DNA from: Umezawaea tangerina
GTDB lineage: Bacteria > Actinomycetota > Actinomycetes > Mycobacteriales > Pseudonocardiaceae
Assembly (NCBI RefSeq): GCF_003002815.1
Contig: NZ_PVTF01000002.1
Span: forward strand, 620,001 to 684,000
Direction: 5' to 3'
Length of the DNA stretch: 64,000 nt
The notes below the pieces were generated by a model. It saw only the letters and a list, made by a program, of their open reading frames with translations. It was not told the DNA's origin and did not search any database. Of the stretch, positions 52,152 through 60,327 are shown piece by piece. The stretch's first letter is position 1. Every line of letters begins with the position of its first letter. The position numbers and the translations under genes are program-made.

Positions 52152-53011
52152 CGCGCACCGCCCTCGGGGTACCAGGTGAAGTAGGCCTCCATCGTGTGGA
52201 ACAGGTCGTAGGTGTCGACGTAGTCGGCCTTCCGGCCGTCGCCCGCCACGCCCATCATCAGCATGAAGTCCATGAACCCGTGGGTGGCGTTGCCCGGCAG
52301 GTGCAGGCTCTCCAGGCTGACCTCGGCCAGGCACTGCTCGATGTCACCGCCCGCGATCCACTCGACGGCCTTGCGGTCGAACTCCGGGTCCGGCCCGTGC
52401 GGACCGAACTGCCGCGGCCCGCCCAGCTCCAGCGACAGGTGCCCGGTGCCGATGACGGCGACCCGCTGGTCCGACGGCCAGGACTCGATCAGCTCGCGGA
52501 TGGTCCGCCCGAGCTGCACGAACCGCTTCGGCTGCGGCAGCGGCGGTGCGAAGATGTTGGTGTAGACGGGAACGATCGGCAGGTCGGCCTCGGGCCGCAG
52601 CGTGATGATCGGGCACGTGATCGAGTGGTCGATCCGCAGCTCGTTGGAGAACGCCAGGTCGAACCCGGCGTCCAGGCCCTCGCGCAGCACGTACGCCGAC
52701 AGGTCCTCCTGCCCCTTGAGGACCATCCTCGGCAGCCCGAACTCGCGTTCCTCGTTCGCCCAGTTCGCGTCGTAGAACGGCGCCTTGCCGACCAGGAACT
52801 GCGGCATGTTGTCCAGCCACAGCTGGTGGAAGTGGTCCGAGCCCACCATCACGAGCACGTCGGGCCGCGCCTTGGTGAGCGTCTCGCGGAACGCCTCGAC
52901 CTTGCGCACCCACTCATCGGCGAACGGCGGCCGGTCCTCCCCCGTCGACGTGCTGGCGCGGTAGTAGAACGGGTGGTGCGTGGACGCGATGACCGCGACC
53001 AGTTCAGCCAT
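52148..53011 (-). CDS. LigB-like catalytic subunit of an extradiol ring-cleavage dioxygenase
   Basis: The 287-residue protein is the class III extradiol dioxygenase catalytic subunit. Iron ligands are expected as His12 or His13 (ASTHHPF) and His60 (GSDHFHQ), with a late Glu near GDIEQCLAEVSLE. SNELRIDHSI and GTGHLSLELGG are further family landmarks, with a catalytic His in the latter. It splits a catechol-type ring (protocatechuate, gallate or a similar compound) beside its hydroxyls. ATG 53011 overlaps the citryl-CoA-lyase-like gene by 8 bases. Confidence 0.9.
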   Translation of the reverse strand: MAELVAVIASTHHPFYYRASTSTGEDRPPFADEWVRKVEAFRETLTKARPDVLVMVGSDHFHQLWLDNMPQFLVGKAPFYDANWANEEREFGLPRMVLKGQEDLSAYVLREGLDAGFDLAFSNELRIDHSITCPIITLRPEADLPIVPVYTNIFAPPLPQPKRFVQLGRTIRELIESWPSDQRVAVIGTGHLSLELGGPRQFGPHGPDPEFDRKAVEWIAGGDIEQCLAEVSLESLHLPGNATHGFMDFMLMMGVAGDGRKADYVDTYDLFHTMEAYFTWYPEGGAR

Positions 53012-53822
53012 GCCGACCTCCGGTGCTCGACTCGGGTGACTGGGGATCCGGTGGGACGGATGCGTTGTTGAGGTCGACCGACAGGAAGATGTCGTTGCCG
53101 ACGGGGTGGCGGATCTCCTCCGCGAGCTGCCCGATGAGCCCGGCCGTGCGGGCCAGCAGCGCGAACGCCCGCAGCAGCTCCAGCGGCAGCCCGAGGTCGG
53201 CCAGCGCCGCGCCGCAGGTGCCCGCGCCGTTGAGGGGCAACGTCTTGCCGAGCACCTGCGGGTGGACGCGGCCGATGGCGGCGAACAGCGCGAGGTGCGG
53301 ACCCCGCACACCTTCCTCGGCGGCGATCGCGAACAGCCGGGGTGTGCGCGGGTCGCCCTCCTTGTGCACGTGGTGGCCGAGTCCGGGGACGAACCTCCCC
53401 TTCTCCCGCTGGTCGCGCACGGCGGTCAGCGCGAGGGCGTCCCACCCCTCGTCGTCGGTCGGCAGGCCACCGTCCACTCCGGACAGCACGTCGTGCAGGA
53501 ACCGGCCGCAGTCCTCGGTCACGCCGAGGAAGCGCGAGCCGCCGCCGAGCAGACCCGCGGCGAGCGCGCCCTGCACGGAGTCCGGCGCGGACAGGTAGGT
53601 CAGCCGGGTCACGATCGCCGTGGGCGTGAACCCGTGGTCGGCCAGTGCGGCCAGCACGGCCTCGAACACCCTGGTCTCGCCGGGGGTCGGCCTGCGCTGG
53701 GTGGCCAGCCAGAAGGCCAGCTCGCCGAACCCGACGCTGCCCATGACGTCGTCGGCGAGGTCCTGGCCGAGCAGCGTGATCGTCTTCAGGCTGGAGGCGC
53801 CCAGCGCCGTCGGGTAGGTCAC
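53004..53822 (-). CDS. Citrate-synthase-fold lyase (citryl-CoA-lyase-like)
   Basis: The 272-residue protein is only the large-domain part of citrate synthase, the size of citryl-CoA lyase and of the lyase module of ATP-citrate lyase. It has H63 (LADHGFTPT), LAAGLLGGGSRFLG (the lyase-type version of the synthase SGPLHGG, with no His there), GLGHHVHKEGDPRT (His150, Asp157, the CoA/substrate loop) and IFLSVDLNNA. The missing His argues against synthase activity and for cleavage. It lies between a family III CoA-transferase and LigB, so it may cleave a CoA-activated ring-fission product. Confidence 0.83.
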   Translation of the reverse strand: MTYPTALGASSLKTITLLGQDLADDVMGSVGFGELAFWLATQRRPTPGETRVFEAVLAALADHGFTPTAIVTRLTYLSAPDSVQGALAAGLLGGGSRFLGVTEDCGRFLHDVLSGVDGGLPTDDEGWDALALTAVRDQREKGRFVPGLGHHVHKEGDPRTPRLFAIAAEEGVRGPHLALFAAIGRVHPQVLGKTLPLNGAGTCGAALADLGLPLELLRAFALLARTAGLIGQLAEEIRHPVGNDIFLSVDLNNASVPPDPQSPESSTGGRHG

Positions 53823-54994
53823 GCGTCCTCGCCCTTCGCCAGCCACGTCCGCAGCTCCTCGCCGTGCTCGTCGAGCAGCGGTGGCGGCAGCTCGTAGCCG
53901 ACCGGCGTCGCCGAGAACCGGATGGGGTGCCGGGTGGTCGGCACCGCGCGGTCGCCCTCGCCCACGACGACGACCGGGTCCAGCTCGAACCGCTCGGCCA
54001 TCGCGAAGCCGCCGTCGATGGTGTTGATCGGCCCGCACGGCACACCGGCCGCCACGAGCAGGTCGAACCACTCCAGCGCACCCCTGGTCCGGAGCCGTTC
54101 GACCAGCACGGGGCGCAGCTCGTCGCGGCGTTCGGTGCGGTCGGCGTTGCGGGCGTAGCGCGGGTCGTCGGCGACCTCGGGGATGCCGAGCACCTCGCAC
54201 AGCTTGCGGAACTGGCCGTCGTTGGCGGCGGTGACGATCAGGTCGTTGTCCGCGGTCGGCAGCGCCTCGTAGGGGAAGACGCTCGGGTGCGCGTTGCCCA
54301 TCCGGAACGGGACCACGCCCGCCGCGACGTAGGCGGAGCTGTGGTTGACCAGCCCGGTCAACGCCGACGAGAGCAGGTTGACCTCCACGTGCTGGCCCTC
54401 GCCAGTGGCGTCGCGGTGCCGCAGCGCGGCCAGCACGCCGATCGTGGCATGGTTGCCCGCCATCACGTCGAACACCGAGATCCCGGCCCGGAACGGCGGG
54501 CCGTCGGGGTCGCCGGTGAGGCTCATCAGCCCGGACATGGCCTGCACCATCAGGTCGTAGCCGGGCACGTCCTTGCCCGCGCCGGAGCCGAACCCGCTGA
54601 TGGAGGCGTAGACGACGCCGGGGTTGGTCGCGCGGACCGCCTCGAAGTCCAGCCCGTACTTGGCCATGCCGCCGGGCTTGAGGTTCTCGATCACCACGTC
54701 CGCGCGCCGGGCCAGCTCGCGGGCCACCTCGACGTCGGCCTCGTCGCGCAGGTCCAGTGCGATGGACCGCTTCCCGCGGTTGATCCCCAGGTAGTAGGTG
54801 GACACGCCGTCGCGGACCGGTGGCGTCCACGTTCGGGTGTCGTCGCCCTTCGGGCCCTCGACCTTGACCACCGAGGCGCCCATGTCGGCGAGCAGCATCG
54901 TGGCGTAGGGCCCGGCGAGGATCCGGGAGAAGTCGGCGACCAGGACCCCGGCCAGCGGTCCCGCGGACTTCCCCGGCAGTTCGGTCTCGACCAT
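53819..54994 (-). CDS. Family III CoA-transferase (CaiB/BaiF/Frc)
   Basis: The 391-residue protein has the family signature: VLVADFSRILAGPYATMLLADMGASVVKVE near the start, VIENLKPGGMAKYGLD, and the catalytic Asp147 in PGYDLMVQAMSGLM. Late PCGPINTI and GHxxF-like parts complete it. It moves CoA from a donor such as succinyl-CoA to a carboxylate. ATG 54994 is the likely start. The stop is coupled to the lyase gene (GTGA), so the two probably act in sequence: activation then C-C cleavage. Confidence 0.92.
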   Translation of the reverse strand: MVETELPGKSAGPLAGVLVADFSRILAGPYATMLLADMGASVVKVEGPKGDDTRTWTPPVRDGVSTYYLGINRGKRSIALDLRDEADVEVARELARRADVVIENLKPGGMAKYGLDFEAVRATNPGVVYASISGFGSGAGKDVPGYDLMVQAMSGLMSLTGDPDGPPFRAGISVFDVMAGNHATIGVLAALRHRDATGEGQHVEVNLLSSALTGLVNHSSAYVAAGVVPFRMGNAHPSVFPYEALPTADNDLIVTAANDGQFRKLCEVLGIPEVADDPRYARNADRTERRDELRPVLVERLRTRGALEWFDLLVAAGVPCGPINTIDGGFAMAERFELDPVVVVGEGDRAVPTTRHPIRFSATPVGYELPPPLLDEHGEELRTWLAKGEDA

Positions 54995-55075
54995 GCAGCC
55001 ATTCCCGCCGTCCTGCGGACACACGTCCGCTGGACGGATTGTGCGCACCGCCTCCCCGGTGCGTCAAGGCTCGGG

Positions 55076-55885
55076 TCAGGCCGAGGACACCGTCACGTGC
55101 GGGACGGTCTCCAGCCGCGCGAAGTCCGCGCTGATCTCCCCCGCGGCCTGGAGCAACAGCGGCAGGTGGTGCTCGACCAGGTACTCCACCGAGGTCTCGG
55201 CGGCGTGGCAGTTCACGTTCACGCCCGCGATGACGCGACCGGACCCGTCGCGGACCGGTGCGGCGACCGAGCGGATGCCCAGCGTGAGCTGCTCGTCGGT
55301 CAGCGCCCAGCCGCGTGCGCGCACCTCGCGCAGCGCGGCGTCGCGCTCGGCGCGGTCGGGCCGCCAGCGCGGGACCAGGCCGGAGCGGGTCGGCTCGGCG
55401 AGCACCCGTTCCAGCTCGTCGGGCGGCAGCGCGGCCAGCTGCACCTTGCCCAGCGACGTCGGCAGCGCCGGGAACCGGGTACCGATCTGCACCGCGAGCG
55501 ACACGATCTTGGGCACGGCGACCCTGGCCACGTAGACGATGTCCGAGCCGTCGAGCTGGGCGATCGAGCACGACTCGTCGGTCCGCTCGACCAGCCTCTC
55601 CAGGTGCGGCCTCGCCACGTCCCACAGGCCCATCGACCGCACGTAGGCCACGCCGAGCTCGAGCACCCGCGGGGTCAGCGAGTAGCCGCGGTCGGCCGCC
55701 CGCACGTAGCCCAGCTCCTCCAGCGTCAGCAGGATCCGGCGCGCGGTCGGCCGGGCGAGGCCCGCGGCGGAGGCCACCTCGGCGAGCGTCATCACCGGGC
55801 AGCCCGGCCGGAAGACCGCGATGACCTCCAGCCCGCGCGCGAGCGCCTCGATGAAGTCCGGACCCGTTCCCTCACGTGGCACCAC
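55076..55885 (-). CDS. IclR-family regulator (PcaR/PobR type)
   Basis: The 269-residue regulator has a winged helix (EALARGLEVIAVF, MTLAEVASAAGLARPTARRILLTLEELGYV) and an IclR sensor with PTSLGKVQLAALPPDEL, GWALTDEQLTLGIRSVAAPVRDGSG and VNVNCHAAETSVEYL, typical of regulators of protocatechuate catabolism. GTG 55885 (or 55882) follows GGAGG at good spacing. It lies upstream of the LigAB/CoA operon on the same strand and is divergent from the amidohydrolase. It probably controls both through the palindrome at 56042. Confidence 0.92.
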   Translation of the reverse strand: MVPREGTGPDFIEALARGLEVIAVFRPGCPVMTLAEVASAAGLARPTARRILLTLEELGYVRAADRGYSLTPRVLELGVAYVRSMGLWDVARPHLERLVERTDESCSIAQLDGSDIVYVARVAVPKIVSLAVQIGTRFPALPTSLGKVQLAALPPDELERVLAEPTRSGLVPRWRPDRAERDAALREVRARGWALTDEQLTLGIRSVAAPVRDGSGRVIAGVNVNCHAAETSVEYLVEHHLPLLLQAAGEISADFARLETVPHVTVSSA

Positions 55886-56041
55886 GCGCCTCCCCTCCTG
55901 CTGGTCCGGGTCAGCGTAACCCCCGCTGTCCGCGAGGCGGACGAGGTGAACCGCGAGCCGTTCACCACCGAGTCGGCGGCCGTCATTGACACTGGTCGGG
56001 CAGAGGTTCAGAGTGACCGGCACAACCCGTTGACCGTTGGT

Positions 56042-56055
56042 CGGACAGTTGTCCG
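56042..56055. promoter_or_regulatory. Palindrome CGGACA-GT-TGTCCG, probable IclR operator
   Basis: Perfect 6-base arms lie 22 bases upstream of the amidohydrolase start in the divergent promoter. Flanking GGTCGG and CCGGACAG repeats extend the motif. Confidence 0.5.
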
Positions 56056-56076
56056 GACAGTGAGGGAGCGACGACG

Positions 56077-57525
56077 ATGCCGCAGCCATCCGACGAGGTG
56101 TCGAGCCGACCGGTCGTGTTCCGGGGCGGCACGGTGCTCACCGTGAACGCCGCGCACGATGTGCTCACCGACCACGACGTGCTCGTGGTCGGGGACAGGA
56201 TCGCCGCCGTCGGCCCCGCGCTGTCGGTGCCCGAGGGGACCGTCGAGATCGACGCGTCCGGCGGCGTCGTGATGCCCGGCATGATCGACACCCACCGGCA
56301 CATGTGGCAGACGGCGATGCGCGGCTACGGCGCCGACTGGACGCTGACCCAGTACTTCGTCTGGTACTACCTGGAGTGGGGCAAGGTCTTCCGGCCGGAG
56401 GACATCCACGCGGGCAACCTGCTCGGCGCGGCCGAGGCGCTCGACGCGGGTGTCACGACGACCGTCGACTGGTCGCACGGCCTCCAGACCACCCAGCACG
56501 CCGAGGCCGCCGTCGAGGCCCTGCGGGCCGTGCCCGGCCGGTTCGTGCTGGCCTACGGCAACATCCAGGACGCCCCGGCGAACTGGACCGGCACGCCCGA
56601 GTTCCGCGACTTCGCCGCCCGGCACATGGGCGGCGACGGCCTGCTCGGCTTCCAGCTGGCCTTCGACGTCACCGGCGACCCGGCGTTCCCGGAGAAGCCC
56701 GCGTTCGAGGTGGCCCGCGAGCTGGGCGTCCCGGTCACCACCCACGCGGGTGTCTGGGGCGCCACCGGCGACGACAGCATCCGGCTCATGCACGACCACG
56801 GCTTCATGACCCCGGAGACCGTCTACGTCCACGGCGCGTCCCTGTCGGCCGACTCCTACCACCGCATCGCCGCGACCGGCGGCTCCGTCTCGGTGTCGAC
56901 CGAGAGCGAGCAGAGCGCGGGCCAGGGCTACCCGCCCACCTGGGCCCTGCGCGCGCACGGCATCCCCGTGTCGCTGTCGATGGACACCTCGGTGTGGTGG
57001 AGCGGCGACCTGTTCTCCGCCATGCGGTCCACGCTCGGCGCCGACCGCTCCCGCGAGCACCTGGAGGCGCAGGCGAAGGGCGACACCGTCACGCACTCGT
57101 CGCTGCGCGCCCAGCAGGTGGTGGAGTGGGCGACCCTCGGGGGTGCCCGCGCGCTGGGCCGCGAGTCGGAGCTCGGCAGCGTCGAGGTGGGCAAGAAGGC
57201 CGACCTCGTGCTCATCAAGAACGACCACTCCCCCGTGTCGTTCCCGCTGCTCAACCCCTACGGCCACATCGCGTTCCAGGCGCAGCGCGCCGACGTGCAC
57301 ACGGTCGTGGTGAACGGCCGCGTCGTGAAGTCCGACGGCAGGCTGGTCGGCGTCGACCTCGGCGCCGTGCGCGCGAAGGTGGAGGACACCGTCGACCACC
57401 TCAGGTCCACGCTGGGCGAGGAGGCCTGGGCGAAGGGGATGAACCCGGACATCCCGACCCGCGAGGTGCTGGACAACCCCTACACCTACACCGACTACCG
57501 CAGCGGCAGCACGCACAGCGGCTGA
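56077..57525 (+). CDS. Amidohydrolase (chlorohydrolase/deaminase type, subtype III)
   Basis: The 482-residue enzyme has the TRZ/ATZ-like amidohydrolase plan. The N-terminal sheet ends in VVMPGMIDTHRHMWQ (His73, His75 as metal ligands). TTHAGVWG and VYVHGASL supply the next histidines, and LSMDTSVWW supplies the final Asp. The C-terminal part returns with GKKADLVLIKN. Such enzymes deaminate or dechlorinate N-heterocycles, or open rings. It is divergent from the LigAB/CoA operon and shares its promoter, so it likely makes the aromatic substrate of the ring cleavage from an amine or ether. Confidence 0.9.
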   Translation: MPQPSDEVSSRPVVFRGGTVLTVNAAHDVLTDHDVLVVGDRIAAVGPALSVPEGTVEIDASGGVVMPGMIDTHRHMWQTAMRGYGADWTLTQYFVWYYLEWGKVFRPEDIHAGNLLGAAEALDAGVTTTVDWSHGLQTTQHAEAAVEALRAVPGRFVLAYGNIQDAPANWTGTPEFRDFAARHMGGDGLLGFQLAFDVTGDPAFPEKPAFEVARELGVPVTTHAGVWGATGDDSIRLMHDHGFMTPETVYVHGASLSADSYHRIAATGGSVSVSTESEQSAGQGYPPTWALRAHGIPVSLSMDTSVWWSGDLFSAMRSTLGADRSREHLEAQAKGDTVTHSSLRAQQVVEWATLGGARALGRESELGSVEVGKKADLVLIKNDHSPVSFPLLNPYGHIAFQAQRADVHTVVVNGRVVKSDGRLVGVDLGAVRAKVEDTVDHLRSTLGEEAWAKGMNPDIPTREVLDNPYTYTDYRSGSTHSG

Positions 57526-57528
57526 GCC

Positions 57529-58530
57529 TCACACCACCAGCACGGCGGCCCCGGTGACGCGGTCGGCAGCCAGGTCGGCGAGCGCGGTGTCGGCCTGGTC
57601 GAGCGGGTACGGCCGGGTGCTCACGCGCAGGTGGTGGTCCGCGGCGAAGGCGAGGAACCCGCGCGCGTCCTCGCGGGTGTTCGACGTGACGCTGCGGACC
57701 TGGCGCTCCTGGAACAGGTGCCGCTGGTAGTCCAGCGACGGGATGTCGCTGAGGTGGATGCCCGCGATGGCGAGGGTGCCGCCGCGGTCCAGCGCCGCCA
57801 GCGCGGGCGGCACGAGCGTGCCCACCGGTGCGAAGAGGATCGCCGCGTCGAGCGGTTCCGGCGGCGGGTCGCCCGCGCCGGTCACGGACGCGACCCCGAG
57901 GTCCAGCGCCAGCTCCCCGGCCTCGGGGCTGCGGGTCATCACGTGCACGACCGCGCCGCGGGCCATGGCGACCTGTGCGGCCAGGTGCGCGCTGCCGCCG
58001 AACCCGTAGACGCCCAGCCGCCCGCCGACGGGCAGCTCGGCGCGTTCCAGCGCCCGGTACCCGATGATCCCGGCGCACAGCAGCGGCGCCAGCTCGCCGT
58101 CGGTGTAGCCGCCGGGGAGGTGGTGGGCGTAGGCCGCGGGCACCACGGCGTACTCGGCGTAGCCGCCGTGCTCGTCCCAGCCGGTGTACCGCGAGTCCGG
58201 GCACAGGTTCTCCGCGCCGCGCAGGCAGTACCGGCACGTCCCGCAGGTCCGGCGCAGCCACGCGATGCCGACGCGGTCGCCGGCGGCGAAGTCCGCCGAC
58301 CCGCTCGTCACCACCTCGCCGACGACCTCGTGCCCCGGCGTGACCCCCGGCCGGTGCACCGGCAGGTCGCCTTCGGTGACGTGCAGGTCGGTCCGGCACA
58401 CCCCGCACACCAGCACCCGCACCAGCAGCTCGTCCGCCGACGGCTCCGGCACGGGGTCGCGGCGGGCGTGCAGCGGACGACCGGCCATCGGCCCCGGCCG
58501 GTCGACGTGCCACGCGAGCATCGTGTCCAT
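57529..58530 (-). CDS. Zinc-dependent alcohol dehydrogenase
   Basis: The 333-residue enzyme has the full zinc ADH set: catalytic Cys45 with [10 protein letters not shown], His67 and Glu68 in GHEVVG, and structural zinc cysteines 96, 99, 102 and 110 ([15 protein letters not shown]). The Rossmann motif [14 protein letters not shown] follows. The G-F-GG-x-A-H pattern is that of AdhP-like bacterial ADHs of the 340-residue class. ATG 58530 is the likely start. It follows the amidohydrolase convergently after three bases. Confidence 0.9.
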   Translation of the reverse strand: MDTMLAWHVDRPGPMAGRPLHARRDPVPEPSADELLVRVLVCGVCRTDLHVTEGDLPVHRPGVTPGHEVVGEVVTSGSADFAAGDRVGIAWLRRTCGTCRYCLRGAENLCPDSRYTGWDEHGGYAEYAVVPAAYAHHLPGGYTDGELAPLLCAGIIGYRALERAELPVGGRLGVYGFGGSAHLAAQVAMARGAVVHVMTRSPEAGELALDLGVASVTGAGDPPPEPLDAAILFAPVGTLVPPALAALDRGGTLAIAGIHLSDIPSLDYQRHLFQERQVRSVTSNTREDARGFLAFAADHHLRVSTRPYPLDQADTALADLAADRVTGAAVLVV

Positions 58531-58675
58531 GTCCTCCAGGTTCCCACCGGAGGCCGGAGCCGACTGCCCCAGTGCGGTGACCACGATCCCCGGCGGGCAT
58601 TTCCGGGCCCAGCCGATCCCTCGACGACGGAACTCCCCGGCAAGGGGTCGTGGTCACCTCACTAGGCTCGCCGGC

Positions 58676-59677
58676 ATGCGCGTGTTGTTCGCCAGTCTCG
58701 CCTCGGTCGGTCACACCTACCCGCTGATCCCCCTGGCCCTCGCCGCGCTGGACGCCGGGCACGAGGTGCACTTCGCGGCCGGGGACGCGGTGCACGGGCC
58801 GCTCGCGACGCACGGCCTGAAGCCGTTCCGCCCCGCCGACTCCTTCTACGAGATCTACGCCGAGGACCTGGAGCCCGAGCTGGCCAGGCTGAAGCCCGAC
58901 CTGGTCGTCCACGAGTGGGGCCTGCCGGGTGCCGCCGTCGCCGCGCACCGGGCCGGGATCCCCGGGATCTGGCACGGTTTCGGCAGGCTGTTCCCCGCGG
59001 GCATCGGCCTGGAGCTGCCGACCGGGCACACCGGCGCGCCCGGCAAGGCGCACCTGGACATCTGCCCGCCGTCGTTGCAGGACAAGGACTTCATCGCCAC
59101 CGAGACCCGCGTCGAGCTGCGTCCGGTGCCGTACTCGCCGCCCGCGGTGTGGACACCGCCCTCGTCGCGGCCGCTGGTGTACCTCACCCTCGGCACCGCC
59201 TTCGGCACGGCGGACCTGCTCACCACCGCCATCGCGGGACTGGCCAAGCTGGACGCGCACGTCCTGGTCGCCCTCGGCCGGGTGCGCCCGGAAGAGCTCG
59301 GCGCCCTGCCGCACAACGTCACCGCGGAGCCCTGGGTCCCGCAGGCCGACCTGCTGCCGCACGTCGACGTGGTCGTGCACCACGGCGGGAGCGGCACCAC
59401 GCTCGGCGCGCTCGCCGTCGGCGCGCCGCAGCTGGTCCTGCCGCAGGGGGCCGACCAGTTCGCGAACGCCGACGCGCTGGTCGCCTCGGGGGCCGCGCTG
59501 CGGCTGCTCGCCGACAAGGTGAGCGCGGAGACCGTGGCCGACCACGTCGCGCGCCTGCTGCCGCGCGGGGAGCCCGACCACCGGGACGCGGCACGGGCCG
59601 TCGCTCGGGAGATCGCCCGGATGCCGTCGCCGGACGAGGTCGCCCACCACCTGCCGGAGTACGCCGAACGCGGCTGA
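58676..59677 (+). CDS. UGT/MGT-type glycosyltransferase (GT1), short
   Basis: The 333-residue protein has the GT1 fold: N-terminal VLFASLASVGHTYPLIPLALAA with His13, then the donor-site HHGGSGTT (235-242) and LPQGADQFANA (257-265). This is the macrolide/aminoglycoside type. It is shorter than the usual 380-420 residues because the N-terminal acceptor domain is reduced, so acceptor choice may be unusual. TAGGCT (58663-58668) lies 7 bases before the ATG, suggesting a leaderless transcript. It probably glycosylates a small molecule, perhaps as detoxification. Confidence 0.9.
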   Translation: MRVLFASLASVGHTYPLIPLALAALDAGHEVHFAAGDAVHGPLATHGLKPFRPADSFYEIYAEDLEPELARLKPDLVVHEWGLPGAAVAAHRAGIPGIWHGFGRLFPAGIGLELPTGHTGAPGKAHLDICPPSLQDKDFIATETRVELRPVPYSPPAVWTPPSSRPLVYLTLGTAFGTADLLTTAIAGLAKLDAHVLVALGRVRPEELGALPHNVTAEPWVPQADLLPHVDVVVHHGGSGTTLGALAVGAPQLVLPQGADQFANADALVASGAALRLLADKVSAETVADHVARLLPRGEPDHRDAARAVAREIARMPSPDEVAHHLPEYAERG

Positions 59678-59749
59678 GCGACCCGCCGCTCCTGGCGCCC
59701 GCCCGAACCGGAGTCCACATCGGACACCGGGGGGTGCCATGCCCTTGCA

Positions 59750-59770
59750 CGGCACGGAAAAGCCGTGCCG
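59750..59770. terminator. Hairpin downstream of the glycosyltransferase
   Basis: CGGCACGG (59750-59757) pairs with CCGTGCCG (59763-59770) over AAAAG, about 70 bases after the stop. Confidence 0.4.
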
Positions 59771-59939
59771 CCGTCCTGGCGCGACCGGTCGCCGGAGCAC
59801 ACCCTCCCCGCGTCGACCCGCCCGGGCCGGCGCGCTCCGCACCGAAGTGCGGGAAGGCGAGGATGTGCCATCGGGTTTACCGATGGCGACCGCGGGCTAC
59901 TCCAGGTCGGCAATTGATCATCACGGCCTGGAGGTACCC

Positions 59940-60155
59940 ATGCGCAGCGACACCCGGTGGCACGTCATCCCGAACACGGCCACCGCCTGCTGGATCAGCC
60001 TGGTCTTCGGTGTCCTCATCGTCGTCACCACCACCATGCAGATGGTGTCGGGCAACGGCGTGGCGATCTTCCCGATGATCGCCCTCGTGTGCGGCGTCGC
60101 GCTGGCGGCCCTCGCCGTCACCGGCCTGGTGGCGCCTCGGCTGCGCGGTCGGTGA
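59940..60155 (+). CDS. Small two-span membrane protein
   Basis: The 71-residue protein has two hydrophobic stretches (TACWISLVFGVLIVVTTT and FPMIALVCGVALAALAVTGLVA) and charged ends. GGAGG sits six bases before the ATG, which makes it a real small gene. No family recognised. The ~260 bases upstream hold only a hairpin. Confidence 0.6.
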   Translation: MRSDTRWHVIPNTATACWISLVFGVLIVVTTTMQMVSGNGVAIFPMIALVCGVALAALAVTGLVAPRLRGR

Positions 60156-60254
60156 CACCTCCTCGTGCTGACGGCCCCGACCCGCGGCGGGTCCGGGCCG
60201 TCGCGCGTGTCCGGGGCCCGGCGTCGGGAGTGGAGCGGCGCGGTGCGCGCTCTG

Positions 60255-60283
60255 TTGACCACGGAGCGCCACACCCCTAGCGT
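60255..60283 (+). promoter_or_regulatory. Promoter of the lactate permease gene
   Basis: TTGACC (60255-60260) and TAGCGT (60278-60283) are separated by 17 bases, 44 bases upstream of the GTG start. This is a good HrdB-type promoter. Confidence 0.6.
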
Positions 60284-60327
60284 CACGGGAAAGCGGTTCC
60301 CTGTGGTTCCTCAGCGAGGAGGAGCAC

